From positions 8,377,525 to 8,441,524 of the forward strand of contig JAJEKV010000017.1 in assembly GCA_021234155.1 (NCBI GenBank): a stretch of 64,000 nt of DNA. The letters run 5' to 3'. Positions 1-12,370 of the stretch are shown here, piece by piece. The notes below the pieces were generated by a model, which saw only the letters and a list, made by a program, of their open reading frames with translations, ran no database searches and was not told where the DNA came from. The position numbers and the translations under genes were made by a program. The first letter of the stretch is position 1. Each line of letters begins with the position of its first letter. This DNA comes from Isoetes taiwanensis (taxonomy: Eukaryota; Streptophyta; Lycopodiopsida; Isoetales; Isoetaceae).

Positions 1-2934
1 GTGACACTAGAACAAGAAAACTTGAGCTAAGGTTCAATCAACTACTCCAAATGCTTCCAAGTTAGGTCCTCTTATGTTGCTATATATTTACAAGTCATAT
101 ATATCTTTTTTTAATTTACCATCATGATCTCTTTTTCCGATTTTCTTCCAAACGAATTTCTCTCTGTCAAGATCCAAATTGTACCAGTTAATTCGACAAA
201 AGTTTTTAACTCTATTCAAGACCATCAAAACATAAACTTTCCATAAGAAATTACCTCTACTTTTCTGCATTCCTTATATGCATCAAATCTTTCCTGACAT
301 TTACTTTTGTCGAAGTTTGCATCCTCTAAACCTGCAATCAAAGACGTGCAGAATAATCTTGGCAGAGGTAAAAAAATAAGGGGTGTTCACTTCAATAGCA
401 GATAATAGTGCCCACATAGACAAGTCCAATTGTCATGGACTGTAAAGGGACAAGTCCAAGACATGAACAAATAATAAATTATCCTAAAAAGACCTTGCCA
501 ATCAGGGGTCTGCTAATATGAATACAGTTCCAAGTCGCAGCTTGCTGTTGTAAGGAAAAAAGAAAGAAAAACAAGCAATGTGTTTCCTATATTTGCAGAG
601 ACTAAAGAAGTTGATGCAGAGGACCTCCATGCATGTTTAGTTACGGTATTTCATGCAACTTCATCGTAGATGTCCAACATAATGCAGCAAGAAATCATTT
701 TTGAACAAGGAACCTGAAGGATGTAAAATAAGCTGATGCTGCAGTTTTGCTTGCAGCACATATTATGATAACAGTATATGATGAGCGTTTAAATAAAAAA
801 GGGCTTCTCATCACCAAACTTTTCTAGCTAGAACATTATGATTCCTAGCACGAAACTAAAGTATCATTTAAGTCCTCTAGTTTGTTGCAAAATTTTGGGG
901 CTTAGACTTGAGAGATGCAACATACTGAGAAGCACACATGGAATCTGCAAGGCGCATCAGTCCTGGTCCAAGTTTTGGGGACGATTTGCGATCTATGCTT
1001 GCTGAGATGCATCAAGAGAAGAGCTCATTCTTGACACATGCATCACACCCTATTTTTGTGTTAAAACCTAATGTACCAAGTTCAAGAAAGCAAAACGGTG
1101 ATTCCCATGGCTACAGTGGATGCATCTTAGGTAAACCCTAGCTAGTATAATCGCCTATGCAGGATGCAGCCGTGAAGAGAAGGAAGCCGACAGACGAAGG
1201 AGTGGGAAGGAAATTACTGGATTTGTCAAATTTCCAGAACCATTGATGCCGAAAATAAAAGATCCGATGGACAGGATGATGTGGCCTGTTCCTCATGAAG
1301 GTTTTTCTTGCTGTTGGTTCTCATCTGTCATATTTAATACTATATTTAGCTGCGTGAACCCTTTTTTTTGTAGACTTTGTTAACATACAGAAGGCTCAAC
1401 ATGGTTGCATAGATTGCTTTGCAATAATGATCCGTACTGAACTTGCAATGGACAAACATGGCTCAAAAAAATATATAGGTGCCTATTCATATGCAAATTT
1501 CTGACGTATTTTGAGCTGCTGATAATTTCTTTTTGGTTTATCTATAGGCCTTGGCAACAGGACAGAACATAAGGTTTTGAAAGCTGTAATGAGCTGCCTA
1601 TTGTCTGATGCTCATGCAATGCCGTTAAGCCTTTTCTCTTCCTCCAGTGTAATATCAGAAAATGTACATATAAGGGACAGTGGTCCTGAACAAAGCATTC
1701 TTGCATTCCGGACGTCCTAATCAGCACTTGTTCAAAACTTCCAGTCATTTCTTATTGTCATTTTATACATTTCATTGTACCACGCCTCCTAAATCATCTT
1801 CAGGTATGGTATGGTATGGTGTGGTATGTTTCTAGTTTCAAGTCTAAATCAAGCTTTGATATTCACGTATTACGGAATGAGATCATTTCTTGTATATGGA
1901 CAGCTATTCTCAACAGATTTTTTAACCTAGTTTATCATTTCAAAGACCGTGCTCTTGTACCATATGCAAATGATTTACTTATGATGTCTTTAAGTCACAT
2001 CAAAGAAAAAGGCTGTCCTGAGGTATGTACACTTCATGCACGTTCAGACCCATCTTTTATGCACAATGGGAAAGAGTTCTTATTTGGAGTTGCAATCTGA
2101 AATTTTACTGTTCTAATCAATTTGAGAATTGGTAATATGCAAATTAAAGCTGTCTTTGGGGATGAGAAGAGCAACAAGAAGGAATCTGACCTACCTCCAC
2201 CTGGGGACAAAGTGGCTCTAGACATTTTCTTGAGGGCTCCTAAAGAGTAAAACAGGCAGCAAAGTGGCTCTAGCGGCATTACTTGAATGCCCCTAAAAGG
2301 ATAAGATTGAAAGCTCAACAGAACCTTAAGCAGTTCTTGGAAAGGAAGAAAGGAACAAATACCACCATATACTCCAGTTGCCTTGAGTTATCTTGATTTA
2401 TTGTATTTTGGCCTTGAGTTATCTTGATTTATTGTATTTTGATTTTAGTACCAAAATGTTTCTACGGCCATATTCCTGCTCGTCATTTGATAACGTGAAA
2501 GATCGATGAGAAATGCAAAGAGAAAGAGGAATGGGATGAACTAGTTCAATTGATAATTGATATGGTACAGAATAAAAACATTAGTTTGTTGAGATCAACG
2601 AAGTTAAAGAATCATGAACTTATTCTTGGTTCGGAGCACTACGCATCAAAGACTATGTGCACATTCCCTTCAGGATACCAGAGGGCAACCCTTCATGCGC
2701 AGCACCTTGTTTAGAACATTCTGGAATGCCAGGTTTACTCTCAATACCATTCAAACCTAGAATGGCAGCCATTTCGTCAAACAATAAGTACCATCTTGCA
2801 AAATATTTATCTAGTATGTTTATCCTTTTCAAAAATCACTTGAATTTGCATTGTAGAAGTGCAAGAACACGGATGCTGCTAGGAAGAGTTAAAAGGAAGA
2901 GTTGTTGAGAAAGCATGTTAGGTTAGTTAAAGGA
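1..2934. other. No supported gene
   Basis: No reading frame here shows a recognisable domain. A 67-codon ORF at 938-1141 (+) and a short lysine/arginine-rich stretch near 1165-1240 could be exon remnants, but splice sites and similarity are not convincing. Polypurine and AT-rich stretches dominate. I can only say that the DNA looks intergenic. Confidence 0.4.
2381..2441. repeat. 31-bp tandem duplication
   Basis: A unit beginning CCTTGAGTTATCTTGATTTA occurs twice head to tail (2381-2411 and 2412-2441) with no mismatch over 30 bases. It looks like a recent local slippage duplication in non-coding DNA. Confidence 0.85.
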
Positions 2935-3109
2935 ATTACGTACTAGGGAAACTACGGTTCGAGAAGATTCCACGAGGGAATTTCCTGAGGCGGCCCCGCC
3001 AGACGAGGCGGCGCCCAGGCGACGAAGCCGCAGCGTCGCCAAGTCTGGCGGGCCGTCGAGGGAATATTCCTGAGGGAATCTTCGAGATAAGTAGTTTCCC
3101 GTACGTAAT
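2935..3109. repeat. GC-rich foldback (MITE-like)
   Basis: The left side starts ATTACGTAC then GGGAAACTAC, and the right side ends with the reverse complement (GTAGTTTCCC, GTACGTAAT). The arms pair imperfectly for about 65-70 bp, including GCCAGAC paired with GTCTGGC. They enclose a very GC-rich centre (about 3005-3043), unlike the AT-rich surroundings. A further ATTACGTACG lies at about 3125. Overlapping - strand ORFs here are by-products of the palindrome. No clear target duplication was found, so the class is unassigned. Confidence 0.65.
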
Positions 3110-4960
3110 AAACAGTTGGGCGAATTACGTACGAAATGTGGCAAGGGGCTTCTCTGTTTTCTCTGTTTCTGGCGGCAAGCATTGCTCAGGCCAAATATCT
3201 TGCGCAATCAAAGAAGGAAACACTGCATTTGGAGAAAACACCGCAATCAGAGAAGGACACACTGCATGTAAGCTCTAGCTATGGCGGATATATCCTGCAG
3301 TGCCGGATTTAGCCCCGTCAAGCCCCTGCCAAACCAAGTTTTGCCTTCAAGGGTATGTCCGATGCCTTTTTCCTGATTCTTGCACTTTGGAGACTTCCTT
3401 CTTGCGATTTAGAGACTGCAGTCCACAAATGCAGCCTGGCTGTTGAGCAAAAAGGGTAGCGCAGTAGAAGCTATGGCGATGAATGAAGCTATGGCTATGG
3501 ATGAACCCAGTAGAAGCTATGGCGATGGAAGGCAGAAGTGGCTATGGCGTCCGCTTCGGTAGAAGCATTGCATAGGAAGGATTAGGGTTCGGAAGGATTA
3601 GGCGACGATGCTACCATCAGGCCTGGCGGTGCCGCTCGACAAAATTACGCAATTTAAAACAGGCGTAATTTACAGTAATTCGACCCAACTGTTTATTACA
3701 TTTCCCTTACTTTTGATTGCGTTGTGCAGAACACCGTTCCCATATTTCACTCTACCCGCACATAGTAGTCATGTAAATCGCCTATATAACTAAACTGTGA
3801 CTTTGGTTGATATCATGCTTGTTAATCCAGCACCACAGATATGTACATTTAGCTTGTACTTCAACGAGACACATCCCCTTATAACCACGTTATCACTAAC
3901 ACAATATACGTAGAGGCAAAGCACATTTATGAGAGGGTATAACTAAGAGGGTAAGGTAAATGAAGGGGAGATATCTAAATGAAGGGGTCGAGGTAAGTAA
4001 GAGGAAGAAATATTAAGAAAATTAAGGTACCCAAACATTGTTGAAAAAGACATGGTCGACTATTATTGAAAAAAAGGCAACTATTTCTTGGAAAGTCAAA
4101 TGCAAATAAGGAATTGTGGGCCTTTGATCAATCGGCAGCCCAACAATGCAATTTGCATATCTATCTGCGATTTCGACTCTGCTAAAACTATCCTTTACCA
4201 TCAGATTCTGCTCGAGCTCCTATTTTTGTAATTTTACATTATTCAATAGGATCTTGACATTGATCCTGAGCCATGCGCATGCCTCCACGATGAAGGCGCA
4301 CCAATCGAGGCAAAAAATAACTCCAAACTATGCTGTATGCATTTAACTACGCAGTTGACTGTGAAATTTGGAGGGGGACTCTTTTGTGATCTCGGAGGAC
4401 AAGATCCAAACCAAAGTAAATATATCTTCAGCCGGTGATGGCATATTTAAGGCTTGCACATTGGTGGTGGACTTGAGAAAGACGTAGAAACCCAAAAGAT
4501 TGAAATCTTGCAATTGATGTGTGTAGAGCATGGAAGCGTTATGAGATGAAGGAAAAAAAAGAGCCTAAATATGGTAAAATGCAAGTACAATAGCCAGGAA
4601 AGTGGTATGCGTGGAAATAAAACGATAACTCTTGTGATGGACACGATAACTATTGCAATGGAACCAATCCACGAAGATGAAAATAAAAAACTATCTCGTA
4701 ATTTAGTTATATCAAATTAGAAATTGTTACATAAATTCCTAACGAATTAATCTATATCTAGCATAATGATTTGAGATTTCTTTTTTATTTTGGTATACTT
4801 TTTTCTACGGCTTTTATATGATTTAATGGTCGTATGTCATAAGATATACTTTACATCTTAAGTGTGCATACGCTCACCTTGGTTTTTGTGAGCTTTCCAG
4901 TATTTGAATCCAAGAAGTTTCAATGTATCCATAATTAAAGCATGCAAGGCTCAAATAAGA
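3110..4960. other. No supported gene
   Basis: Mostly AT-rich DNA. A motif AGTAGAAGCTATGGCGATG occurs twice (about 3465 and 3509) with related fragments between 3460 and 3570, suggesting a small degenerate direct repeat. ORFs at 3608-3793 and 4146-4346 have no recognisable features. Confidence 0.4.
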
Positions 4961-4989
4961 TATATATATATATATATATATTTTTTTTT
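4961..4989. repeat. (TA)n followed by T run
   Basis: An alternating TA microsatellite of about 20 bases runs directly into nine T residues. The T run is also where LINE-like sequence on the - strand begins, so it may be the complement of a poly(A) tail. Confidence 0.85.
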
Positions 4990-5420
4990 GAAAGAACGGG
5001 GTGTTTTTTATATTTATCAAAGTAAAAAGTACATTGTTTCAAACATATAAAGGATTACTACAGGAGAAGCCTCAACATCTTCATCCTTTATGCGCAAAAA
5101 CTTATTCTCTGCTCTGTAAGCTAATATACATGAAGCTCATGATGATCTCCCATATGGTGACCAGAAAAGACAAGAAGATACTGGAAAAAAACTCCCGAAG
5201 CTTTCTTTTACACATTGAAGATCCAAAGCAGATACTCTAGAAACATTGAAGATAGAAGGAAGTACCATAATATGAGACCAAATTAGTTGCTGCATTGTTG
5301 GGATGCAAAACAGTAAGCCTAAGTAGGCTAGACACACTTGCCCAGCCGCCAAGACTACTCCCAAAAGTCTGGTTCATGATATATAAGCTTCTTCCTGCTC
5401 ACATGATATCCCTAGCTCGG
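4981..5420 (-). mobile_element. Probable LINE 3' end fragment
   Basis: The T run at 4981 is followed by GAAAGAAC and a stretch resembling the start of the clearer LINE at 24669 (T run, GAAGGACGAC, then ATTC and AAAGTACA-like words). If read on the - strand this would be poly(A) preceded by a LINE 3' region. No reverse transcriptase or zinc-finger motif is intact, so the call rests on similarity of the tail alone. Confidence 0.3.
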
Positions 5421-7149
5421 CCCCTACATTGATCTCATTTCTTGCACTACGAATCCATTCAAATAATTCCCAAATTCCACCAAAACCCCTCATGATAAAA
5501 GACAGATTCTGATCAATTCTTGAAAATTCTGTACCTTTCTGCTAGAAAGAAAGAACGAGAGAAGGAAACTGCTGCCTGACAGAATAAACCTGGGGAAAAT
5601 TAAAGTTTTAATGCTCAACCTGAAGACTGCTTCTCTTACCAGATCTGCACCCATCTACTCCACCTTATAGGTACTTTTGCCATTTCAGTGTGCATCCGCA
5701 TGAAAAGGATGGAACCTGTACTCAAGCTGCCGGAATCCTTTCTGTTTATAATGCAGATGGCATTATGCTTTAAAGAAGCAAAGAGCAGAAGCCACGTTAG
5801 TGGCATGAAGCAAAATCGTGGAAAGATCCACCCCAAAGCTGCTCCAGGACGAAACATCTCAAAAAGCCAGAAAAAACTCTACAAGAATTGTTGAATCCTC
5901 TGCTAGCATCCGGAAAAATATAACTGGTGACCTCAGATTGAAGCAGCAGTGCCGGAAGCAAGGAGAGAGGGGCGGTCCCTCTCTCACGACCGCCCTAGCC
6001 GCAGGCTCGAATAGGATATGAATTAGGATTCTCTAGTTATATGACTTTTTCATGCTAAGGCAAAGAAAAGCCCTCCCAATCAATTTCTTGCTTTTCTAGT
6101 GACAAACTAAATCAGACCTACAACAAAGTATGAAGGGATATTCATTAGAATATCCTTCAAATGATACATGGCCATGCTCGTGCAGTCCTCGGCAACGATT
6201 CTTCTTCATATTTTCGAGATGAGGATGCCAGCTTTATTCCCTACAAATCTTCTATTTTTTGCTACACATTAGAATTGAAGGCATGTGTCCGCTCTCGTGT
6301 AATTCTTTTCCACCTCAAATTAATTTGTTGGATGCAGAAAAATAAGTTGTGCCATATCGGGGCTTTCCCTTTAATAATACCTTTGGGGTTCATGTGATAG
6401 GTCTTCCTTTTCCTGCTAACCTAATGCAGCTGCACGAATGGAATCGCCAGCAATAGCACTATTAGATCTAGAGTTACCTATTCACGATGAGTTGGCGGTA
6501 TGCAAAATCAGAGAGCATTTAGATAGCAAACACAAATTGTAATATCAAATAACAAGCGGCATTCGAGCTGCTTCTATACATGTTGGCTCAATTTAGGTGC
6601 CACATTGATTATTGGAGCTACCATGCCCTTATTTCTCTACCTATCAAACGAGGTATTTTGCCTCATATTTCTTTTTTTCCTAGGATTTTAAGCACTTGTA
6701 TGGAGCATTAATTTTTTTTAACTTTGTTCAGATTAGACTCAATTATATGGATAAATCCAGTGTTCTATTTAGATAATAATGGAAATGGCAGGACGCCGAC
6801 ATGGCCATATGTTTTGCTTGGCACAATTAAAATAATATCTAATTACCAGCTACCTTTTCTGTTGACAAAAAGAGCTGCATGGCTCAATAAAGAAGTCTTG
6901 TCACAATCCCTTCTTTCTCAATATGCATATGAGATGTTGATGTCTATAGTGTGATGCATAGGCTTGCTACGTATCTAGTGGTAATAGTGGCTTCCCCTCT
7001 TTAAGTGGTTCACGAGAATGTTAAGGCCGAGCATGTAGTAAATTCTATGTATAAGATCCTCCTTGCTGCAGACGTGTTGCCCCTCTTACAAAAGTGGTAT
7101 TTGGTGGTACCAGTGAATCAACAAAAAGCAGTTTAGAAATGGGTTTAGG
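5421..7149. other. No supported gene
   Basis: ORFs of 60-78 codons occur on both strands but overlap each other and lack domains or good codon structure. Sequence is AT-rich and looks intergenic or like very old transposon debris. Confidence 0.4.
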
Positions 7150-7760
7150 ATGAGTTACTTCATCTCAGGTTGTCGGTTTTGTTGTGGCAGATCATCCATA
7201 GATGTGTGCACGTCAATGTTTTGGTCCACGGAATTTGGCCTAAGGTGCCTGCAATATGCCCTTTATGCTCTCAGCGGAATGAGACAATTGAGCACTGTTT
7301 CTTCTTATGCCAGCATGCTAGGCTGGCTTGCTTGTGACTTCAGAGTCTTTTCAATTGCAATTTGAATAGTCAGCATGTCTTCCTGGTCGTGTATCCAAAT
7401 TCCTGGGACAATTTGTCAAAGAGGGCATTTCATTTGGCTTTAGTATAGGTCATTTGGTCAATTTGGAAAAGAATAAATCTCTTTATTTTCAAGTGCAATA
7501 GAGCCCCTGATGCTCAAGTTCTTATTGAAGCTAAGCAACGCATTAATAATGCATATATATCTTCATCAGTAAAGGACGAAGTGAAGAATCGTATTTGGGT
7601 TCACTATCTTCAAATTAACACTTATATATAACTCATTTTAGATGTTATATGCTGCAAGGTGGTGGATGGTTTTGCTCTAACGGACAATTTATCCATTGGG
7701 TTTTGAGTCCCCCATCTATGTTTATAGTCTCTTTTGATTAATAAAATTTCACATCCTTAC
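7150..7760 (+). mobile_element. LINE relic, C-terminal zinc-finger region
   Basis: In one + frame around 7255-7330 the translation reads CPLCSQRNETIEHCFFLC, the Cys/His cluster of the zf-RVT domain that follows reverse transcriptase in plant LINEs. A helical stretch upstream (IIHRCVHVNVLVHGIWP) fits the same domain. The region ends near 7731-7745 with TTGATTAATAAAATTT, a normal plant LINE 3' end. The frame is broken and the reverse transcriptase is absent, so this is a 5'-truncated dead copy. Confidence 0.7.
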
Positions 7761-7862
7761 AATACAAAAAAGAATGTTGGTGCAAAACCGCAAAATAGCA
7801 GCAACACTTGCTATGAAAAATATAGAAATAGCAGGCCCATCAAATTCAAAACCTCTTGTTGA

Positions 7863-7901
7863 ATTCTTGCACTGCGATTCGCATGAAACCAACAAAGCGC
7901 C
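7863..7901. repeat. 39-bp segment shared with 8569-8607
   Basis: The stretch starting ATTCTTGCACTGCGATTCGC is repeated with one difference at 8569-8607. It shows that this area and the 192-bp duplication downstream share an older repeated source. Confidence 0.85.
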
Positions 7902-8063
7902 ACTGATAGGCTTCTCATTCATCTCAGCAGATTTTCTACAATGGTGGACAGTGGATAGCCGCACACATGCGAACGACCCACGAAAAATAAAGGGAAAATC
8001 CAATTATATCATTTGGACCCCAAAACAAATACAATGCTAATAGATGAGTGGCTGATGTACCTG

Positions 8064-8150
8064 CCGAAAGCTTATCACCGGGATTAAAAAACCCCGCCCT
8101 TTCGGGTTTTCGAGGAAAAACCCTAGTGATAAGCCTTCGGCAAGGGGCTT
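8064..8150 (-). repeat. LINE/SINE 3' hairpin motif, inverted copy
   Basis: On the - strand this reads GGTTTTTCCTCGAAAACCC then GGGGTTTTTTAATCC, the same motif seen on the + strand at 30354-30395 and in weaker form at 30086. It is bounded by short inverted words (GCCGAAAGCTTATCAC and GTGATAAGCCTTCGGC), so the copy itself sits in a small foldback. The family is described under the 30 kb copies. Confidence 0.6.
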
Positions 8151-8379
8151 AGACAAACGTAAGGCATAGAATCGCTTCCAAAAACCCGCGCATGGAGAAG
8201 TCAAAACGGATGGCGCTCACCAACCTGTACCTGCACATCACCAACAACAAACGAGAAATATATCAAAGAATAGCATCACCCAGTGGGTGGAAAAAAAGCA
8301 TCACCCACCGGGTGGGAAAAACATGATAAACAGAACTTGTACAAAATATAATAAACAAAGAAGGGGGGGAGGGTGGGTT

Positions 8380-8571
8380 CAAAGAGAATAAGGTACTGCT
8401 GAGAGAAGAGGAAGCGCCGATGAAACGTCGATGAAGAACTCTGCAATAAGTAGCAAACGCCCAACCTGATGAACGGCCCAAAACGCATGCGATGCATGCA
8501 TTCGACGCATGCAATGCATGCATGCTCGTCTTGAGCAAGAATGCCGATTCGCTATGCGAATCGACGACATT
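8380..8571 (+). repeat. 192-bp direct repeat, copy 1
   Basis: Matches 8754-8945 base for base except three substitutions and no gaps, at an offset of 374. It contains alternating GCATGC/ATGCAT words and ends in CGACGACATT. The long - strand ORFs across both copies come from the duplication, not from a gene. Confidence 0.95.
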
Positions 8572-8753
8572 CTTGCACTGCGACTCGCATGAAACCAACA
8601 AAGCGCCCGAATACCAAAGGACTTCCTTAACAAACTAGGATCGAGGATGAAGGTCACAGGATGAAGGCTAAAGGCCGAAAAGGACAGCAGGAAAGCAACG
8701 CCAAATTGGCCAAACCAGGCAGGAAGAAGCCCCTCCCCTACCTGGAAACAAAT

Positions 8754-8945
8754 CAAAGAGAATAAGGTACTGCTGAGAGAAGAGGAAGCGCCGATGAAAC
8801 GTCGATGAAGAACTCTGCAATAAGTAGCAAACGCCCAACCTGATGAACGGCCCAAAACGCATGCGATGCATGCATGCGACCCATGCAATGCATGCATGCT
8901 CGTCTTGAGCAAGAATGCCGATTCGCTACGCGAATCGACGACATT
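8754..8945 (+). repeat. 192-bp direct repeat, copy 2
   Basis: Second copy of the duplication at 8380-8571. The 182 bp between the copies (8572-8753) is not duplicated, so a tandem duplication with unequal borders or two insertions of the same element are both possible. Identity of about 98 percent makes it recent relative to the other repeats here. Confidence 0.95.
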
Positions 8946-9839
8946 ATTATGATCCAACCGACCAACTCTTCTACTTCATTTGATACACGTTATCCTTTGG
9001 ATATAACACAGTTCAATGTAGAGTCATTTGTTTCTATGCTTCACCTCCATGTTTCCACATCTATGTAAGACACCTTTGAACATGCAGTATTTATTGGGAT
9101 TTGGCTATATACAAATTATGTCTCATTCTCCTTAAGTGTATTATTCTCTATGCATTATAATAATATTAGAGACATCTTCTATAAGCTTATAGCAATGCAT
9201 TGGTTTGTAGGATGTACTGGCAACTTTGATAGGAATTTTGTTTATTTAGCAACAGTGGATTTGTATATGTGCACATCTTCTTTAAGTACAGATATTTTCC
9301 TAATTAATTGCAAGTAGCCAATGAGGGATTCAAGCAAAAGTTTTTCATAAGTTGCTATTGAAGCTTTATTCTCCAAAACTTCTGTAGTTATAGCGCTCTA
9401 CCCCTCTATGAACTTGTTGGCCAGATATCATATACTTTTGCATAGCCTGAATTTCCTTCAAACAAAGATTAGTGCAGTAAGTTAGTTTGTTGTTCCTAGC
9501 CATTCTATTTATACATATAATGCGGTTGCCTAAGATATTTTTTCCATGGTTTGCATAGGTTACAGAACAAAAAAAATCTTTATATCCCAACCCCTCCAAA
9601 AAAAAAAAAAAAAAAACCACCCTTTTATATAATTCATCACTATATATTTTTACTCTTAGATATTGTTGCAGCGTGATAGACACTTAAGAAATTCCTTTGT
9701 TATAAAGCTACGCCCCTTTATAATTCATTATTATATATTTTTACCCTTAGATATTGTTGTAGTCGTGATAGAGGCTTGAAGGAAACATGCATCACCAGGT
9801 ACATATATATATTTTCCATTTGGAAAAAGTGTGGTATTG
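8946..9839. other. No supported gene
   Basis: AT-rich DNA with an 18-20 base A run near 9597-9617. Two similar stretches (TTATATATTTTTAC..TTAGATATTGTTG near 9640 and 9729) form a weak direct repeat. No coding signal. Confidence 0.4.
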
Positions 9840-11837
9840 TCTGACTGCGTCCAGGCATAGAGCAGGGTCTATGACTTGACGGAGCCAGCATTTATGTTCC
9901 TTGCACTCAGCATCAAACCACTGGTTACGCAGGTTAGTCGGGGGCAGGTTCTCCCAAAACATCTTTTTATAGCTGCCCCGAGGATGTCAATGAGCCTGCC
10001 TGCCTGCCTGTTGCTCTAGCGTAGAGCACTGTGGAATGCTTGCCAGATCCTCTGTGAGCATCTATGAGTAAGTATGAGCATGTTCATTGAGGCATGCAAG
10101 GAGGTGTTGTATATGTGGTTGTAACAACCTGCCAAGCTAGCTGCAAGTAGGTGGTAGGTGGTCTGAGTCCACGTCCTCAACCCCACCATCCGTTCCCACT
10201 TGGAAGTGCTTGATGACATGCATGTCTTGCTTAGTCACCATATACATAGTCCATTATGCTGGATCCGCCTAGCGGCGAGAGGACGGCCACTGTGCTAGTT
10301 CATTGCAAATCACCAGGTCAAAGATACTGCAAAGCAACAACAGCTGCCTCCCATAGTGCGAGACCTGAATGTCAGCTGATGCCAGTGGCCAAGCTCCTTC
10401 TGAAGGGCTTAGTTGCAACATATCCTCTGCCAAAGGGTCAAATCTCATGGGTTGTTCTGTGCCAATGCGTGCATTGAAGTCTCCAACGAGCATGACACTA
10501 CCACACTGTTTGTGCTACTGTATATCATCGTATAGATCGACATAGGGCTCCAACCTATCTACATCCGGGTGGGTGTGATAGAAGTTGCTCTTGGCACATG
10601 GAAAGTGGCAAGCCGCCACAAAGAGAGGGCTACCACTTCAGTTCTACACGCACGTGGGAGGAGAATCGGATCTCGCGCTGTCCGGTAGTAGCAGGCAACC
10701 CCTCCGTGTCCCCACTTTCCTGTGCATTCATTGAAGACAGAGTAACGCTGGTATCCTGGCAAGTCGATGTCCATCATGCTTCCATGTTTCCATAAGGAAG
10801 ATGAGTCCATATTGGCGATAACTGAGTTGAGATTGTCTCCATCATGGAAAGCCCCGACAATTCCAAGAGACCATGCCCAGGCAAAAATCCCTATTCGCTG
10901 GCAGGAGCTGCAGCTATAGGATTGGTGGTGGCGGCATAAGGGGTGATGGTAGATGTAGAGGCAGCCTGTGGCTTGCCGGCAGTGGCAGGTGGTGCCATTG
11001 GAGCAGGATTTGCGACTGGGGTCCCAACAAAATGGCCTCGAGGGTTTGAGGTGCCTGCACCAGCGTTTGGTGGCCGGAAGATTTGCATCCTTCCTCAGAC
11101 CAGCCCTGCTGCTTCTCCCTATTTTCGGACACTCTTGACTTTCTCCAACTTGTGTCTGGAATCCTCTTATTGTGCTGGAGTCAGATCCCGGTCCACGTAC
11201 AGGGCGGTCCCCTTCAACTGCCTGCCCTGGCGCAGGATGGTTGCTTGCTCCTGCGCATCCCTGACTGTGAAAGTGACCATCCAAGGGAAATTAGGGCGCT
11301 GGGCTCCATGGCGGCTCACCCTAACAATGTGTACGAGTATATGGAATGTCATCTAGTCTAGGATCTATGTCTGGAGCCGGTTGATGAGCTGCTCTCCTGC
11401 CTCCTCTGCCAGGCTGCGCCCCACCACATTATGCCTCCTACATCTTCGCTCCAGGTACTCTAAGGTGGCCAGGCTCGTGCTGACTGCTGCGACAAGTGCT
11501 GTTTGCAGTGTGCGGGGTATAGGATGTGGCCTGCACTAGGGTGGTAGGGCATGGGGCAGCTTGGTGATGCAGTAGTGGGTCGGCCTATTTGACCTCTTAC
11601 AGGGAGGTCTGCCATCGCCCGTGCTGCGGCCTCTACTTTCTGAAGTCGGGAGCTCAGTGCCTGCTAGAATTGCTGCTGCCTTGCCAATCCATGTGTGAAT
11701 TGCCCCAATTATTCATGGGCTTCTGCATGGAGGCCTTTGCCTTGCTGGGCGACAATTGCCCGAAGCTCCTGCAACTTCTGGTCTCGTGTCTCGACCTTAC
11801 TCTAAAGTGTTATCAATTCTGCCTGGCACTGCCTGGA
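9840..11837 (-). mobile_element. L1-like LINE, ORF1 and endonuclease part
   Basis: Read right to left on the - strand, it begins with a coiled-coil-like stretch (11600-11830, heptads such as LQKVEAAARAMAD). An RNA-binding-like segment follows at 11352-11170 (PWMVTFTVRDAQEQATILR, LKGTALYVDRDLTPAQ), then a Pro/Gln-rich part near 11090-10890, then an APE-type endonuclease (GYQRYSVFNE near 10800; LVGDFNARIG at 10490-10460). This order matches L1-type LINEs, where ORF1 is an RNA chaperone and the endonuclease nicks the target. Many stops and frame changes make it dead. The reverse transcriptase expected further left is not recognisable. At the right it abuts LTR sequence at 11838. Confidence 0.7.
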
Positions 11838-11993
11838 ACTCATAAGAATGGATTGTTCTCAATTGCAAATGAAAGATTAAAGTCTTCACCAATACTATAG
11901 TTTCAGTAAGATTTTCAGACCAACATAGATCTAGCATTAAATTTTGATACGATCCTGAGATGTTAGGAGGCTCAACTCGGTAGGCTCGTCACA
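11838..11993 (+). repeat. LTR 3' end fragment (copy A)
   Basis: Homologous to the last 155 bases or so of the complete LTR (from AACTCATAAGAATGG to the CA before the PBS). Its 5' part is missing and replaced by the LINE at 9840-11837. Confidence 0.8.
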
Positions 11994-11995
11994 TT

Positions 11996-12007
11996 TGGTA
12001 TTAGAGC
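11996..12007 (+). promoter_or_regulatory. Primer-binding site, variant
   Basis: TGGTATTAGAGC lies three bases after the LTR end. It differs by one base from the usual plant initiator-Met tRNA site, TGGTATCAGAGC. Confidence 0.75.
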
Positions 12008-12370
12008 ATGTTCGATCTTTAGGGGCAGAGCATAAATTAAGTTAAGGTGGTGGAATTATGATACTAATGGTTCTTCTTTCAGAGACAATTGTTGTTGGTA
12101 TTTTTACGAGGAGGAGCAATATCTAGAAGCTTTGCGATTAGCATGGAGGTGCTAAGGGAGAATTCTCCATGTAAGCAATGGAATCAACTTTTGACGATGT
12201 TGAAGTAAGGGTTTTTCTCGTGGCATGTTTATATATAGCAGTTGTACTTCCAACGTGAAGTTATGAATTGACCTAGAGCTATCCTAGGTTTGATATGTCC
12301 AAAGCACAAAATGCTTCAGTAAATCTATAAGGACCTATAAGGACATGGATTACATTTTAGAAGGAGAGAC

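Noticed and set aside
3608-4346. Two + strand ORFs of 61 and 66 codons
   Set aside because: Random-looking composition, no signal or domain, no splice context.
8379-8957. 192-codon - strand ORF spanning the 192-bp duplication
   Set aside because: Its repeated peptide blocks simply mirror the DNA duplication and palindromic GCATGC words; no domain, and other frames are equally open.
10559-11284. 241-codon - strand ORF
   Set aside because: Crosses between LINE frames; only its last third (GYQRYSVFNE..) carries endonuclease signal. Treated as part of the LINE, not as its own gene.
10943-11356. 137-codon + strand ORF
   Set aside because: Antisense shadow of LINE ORF1; no features of its own.
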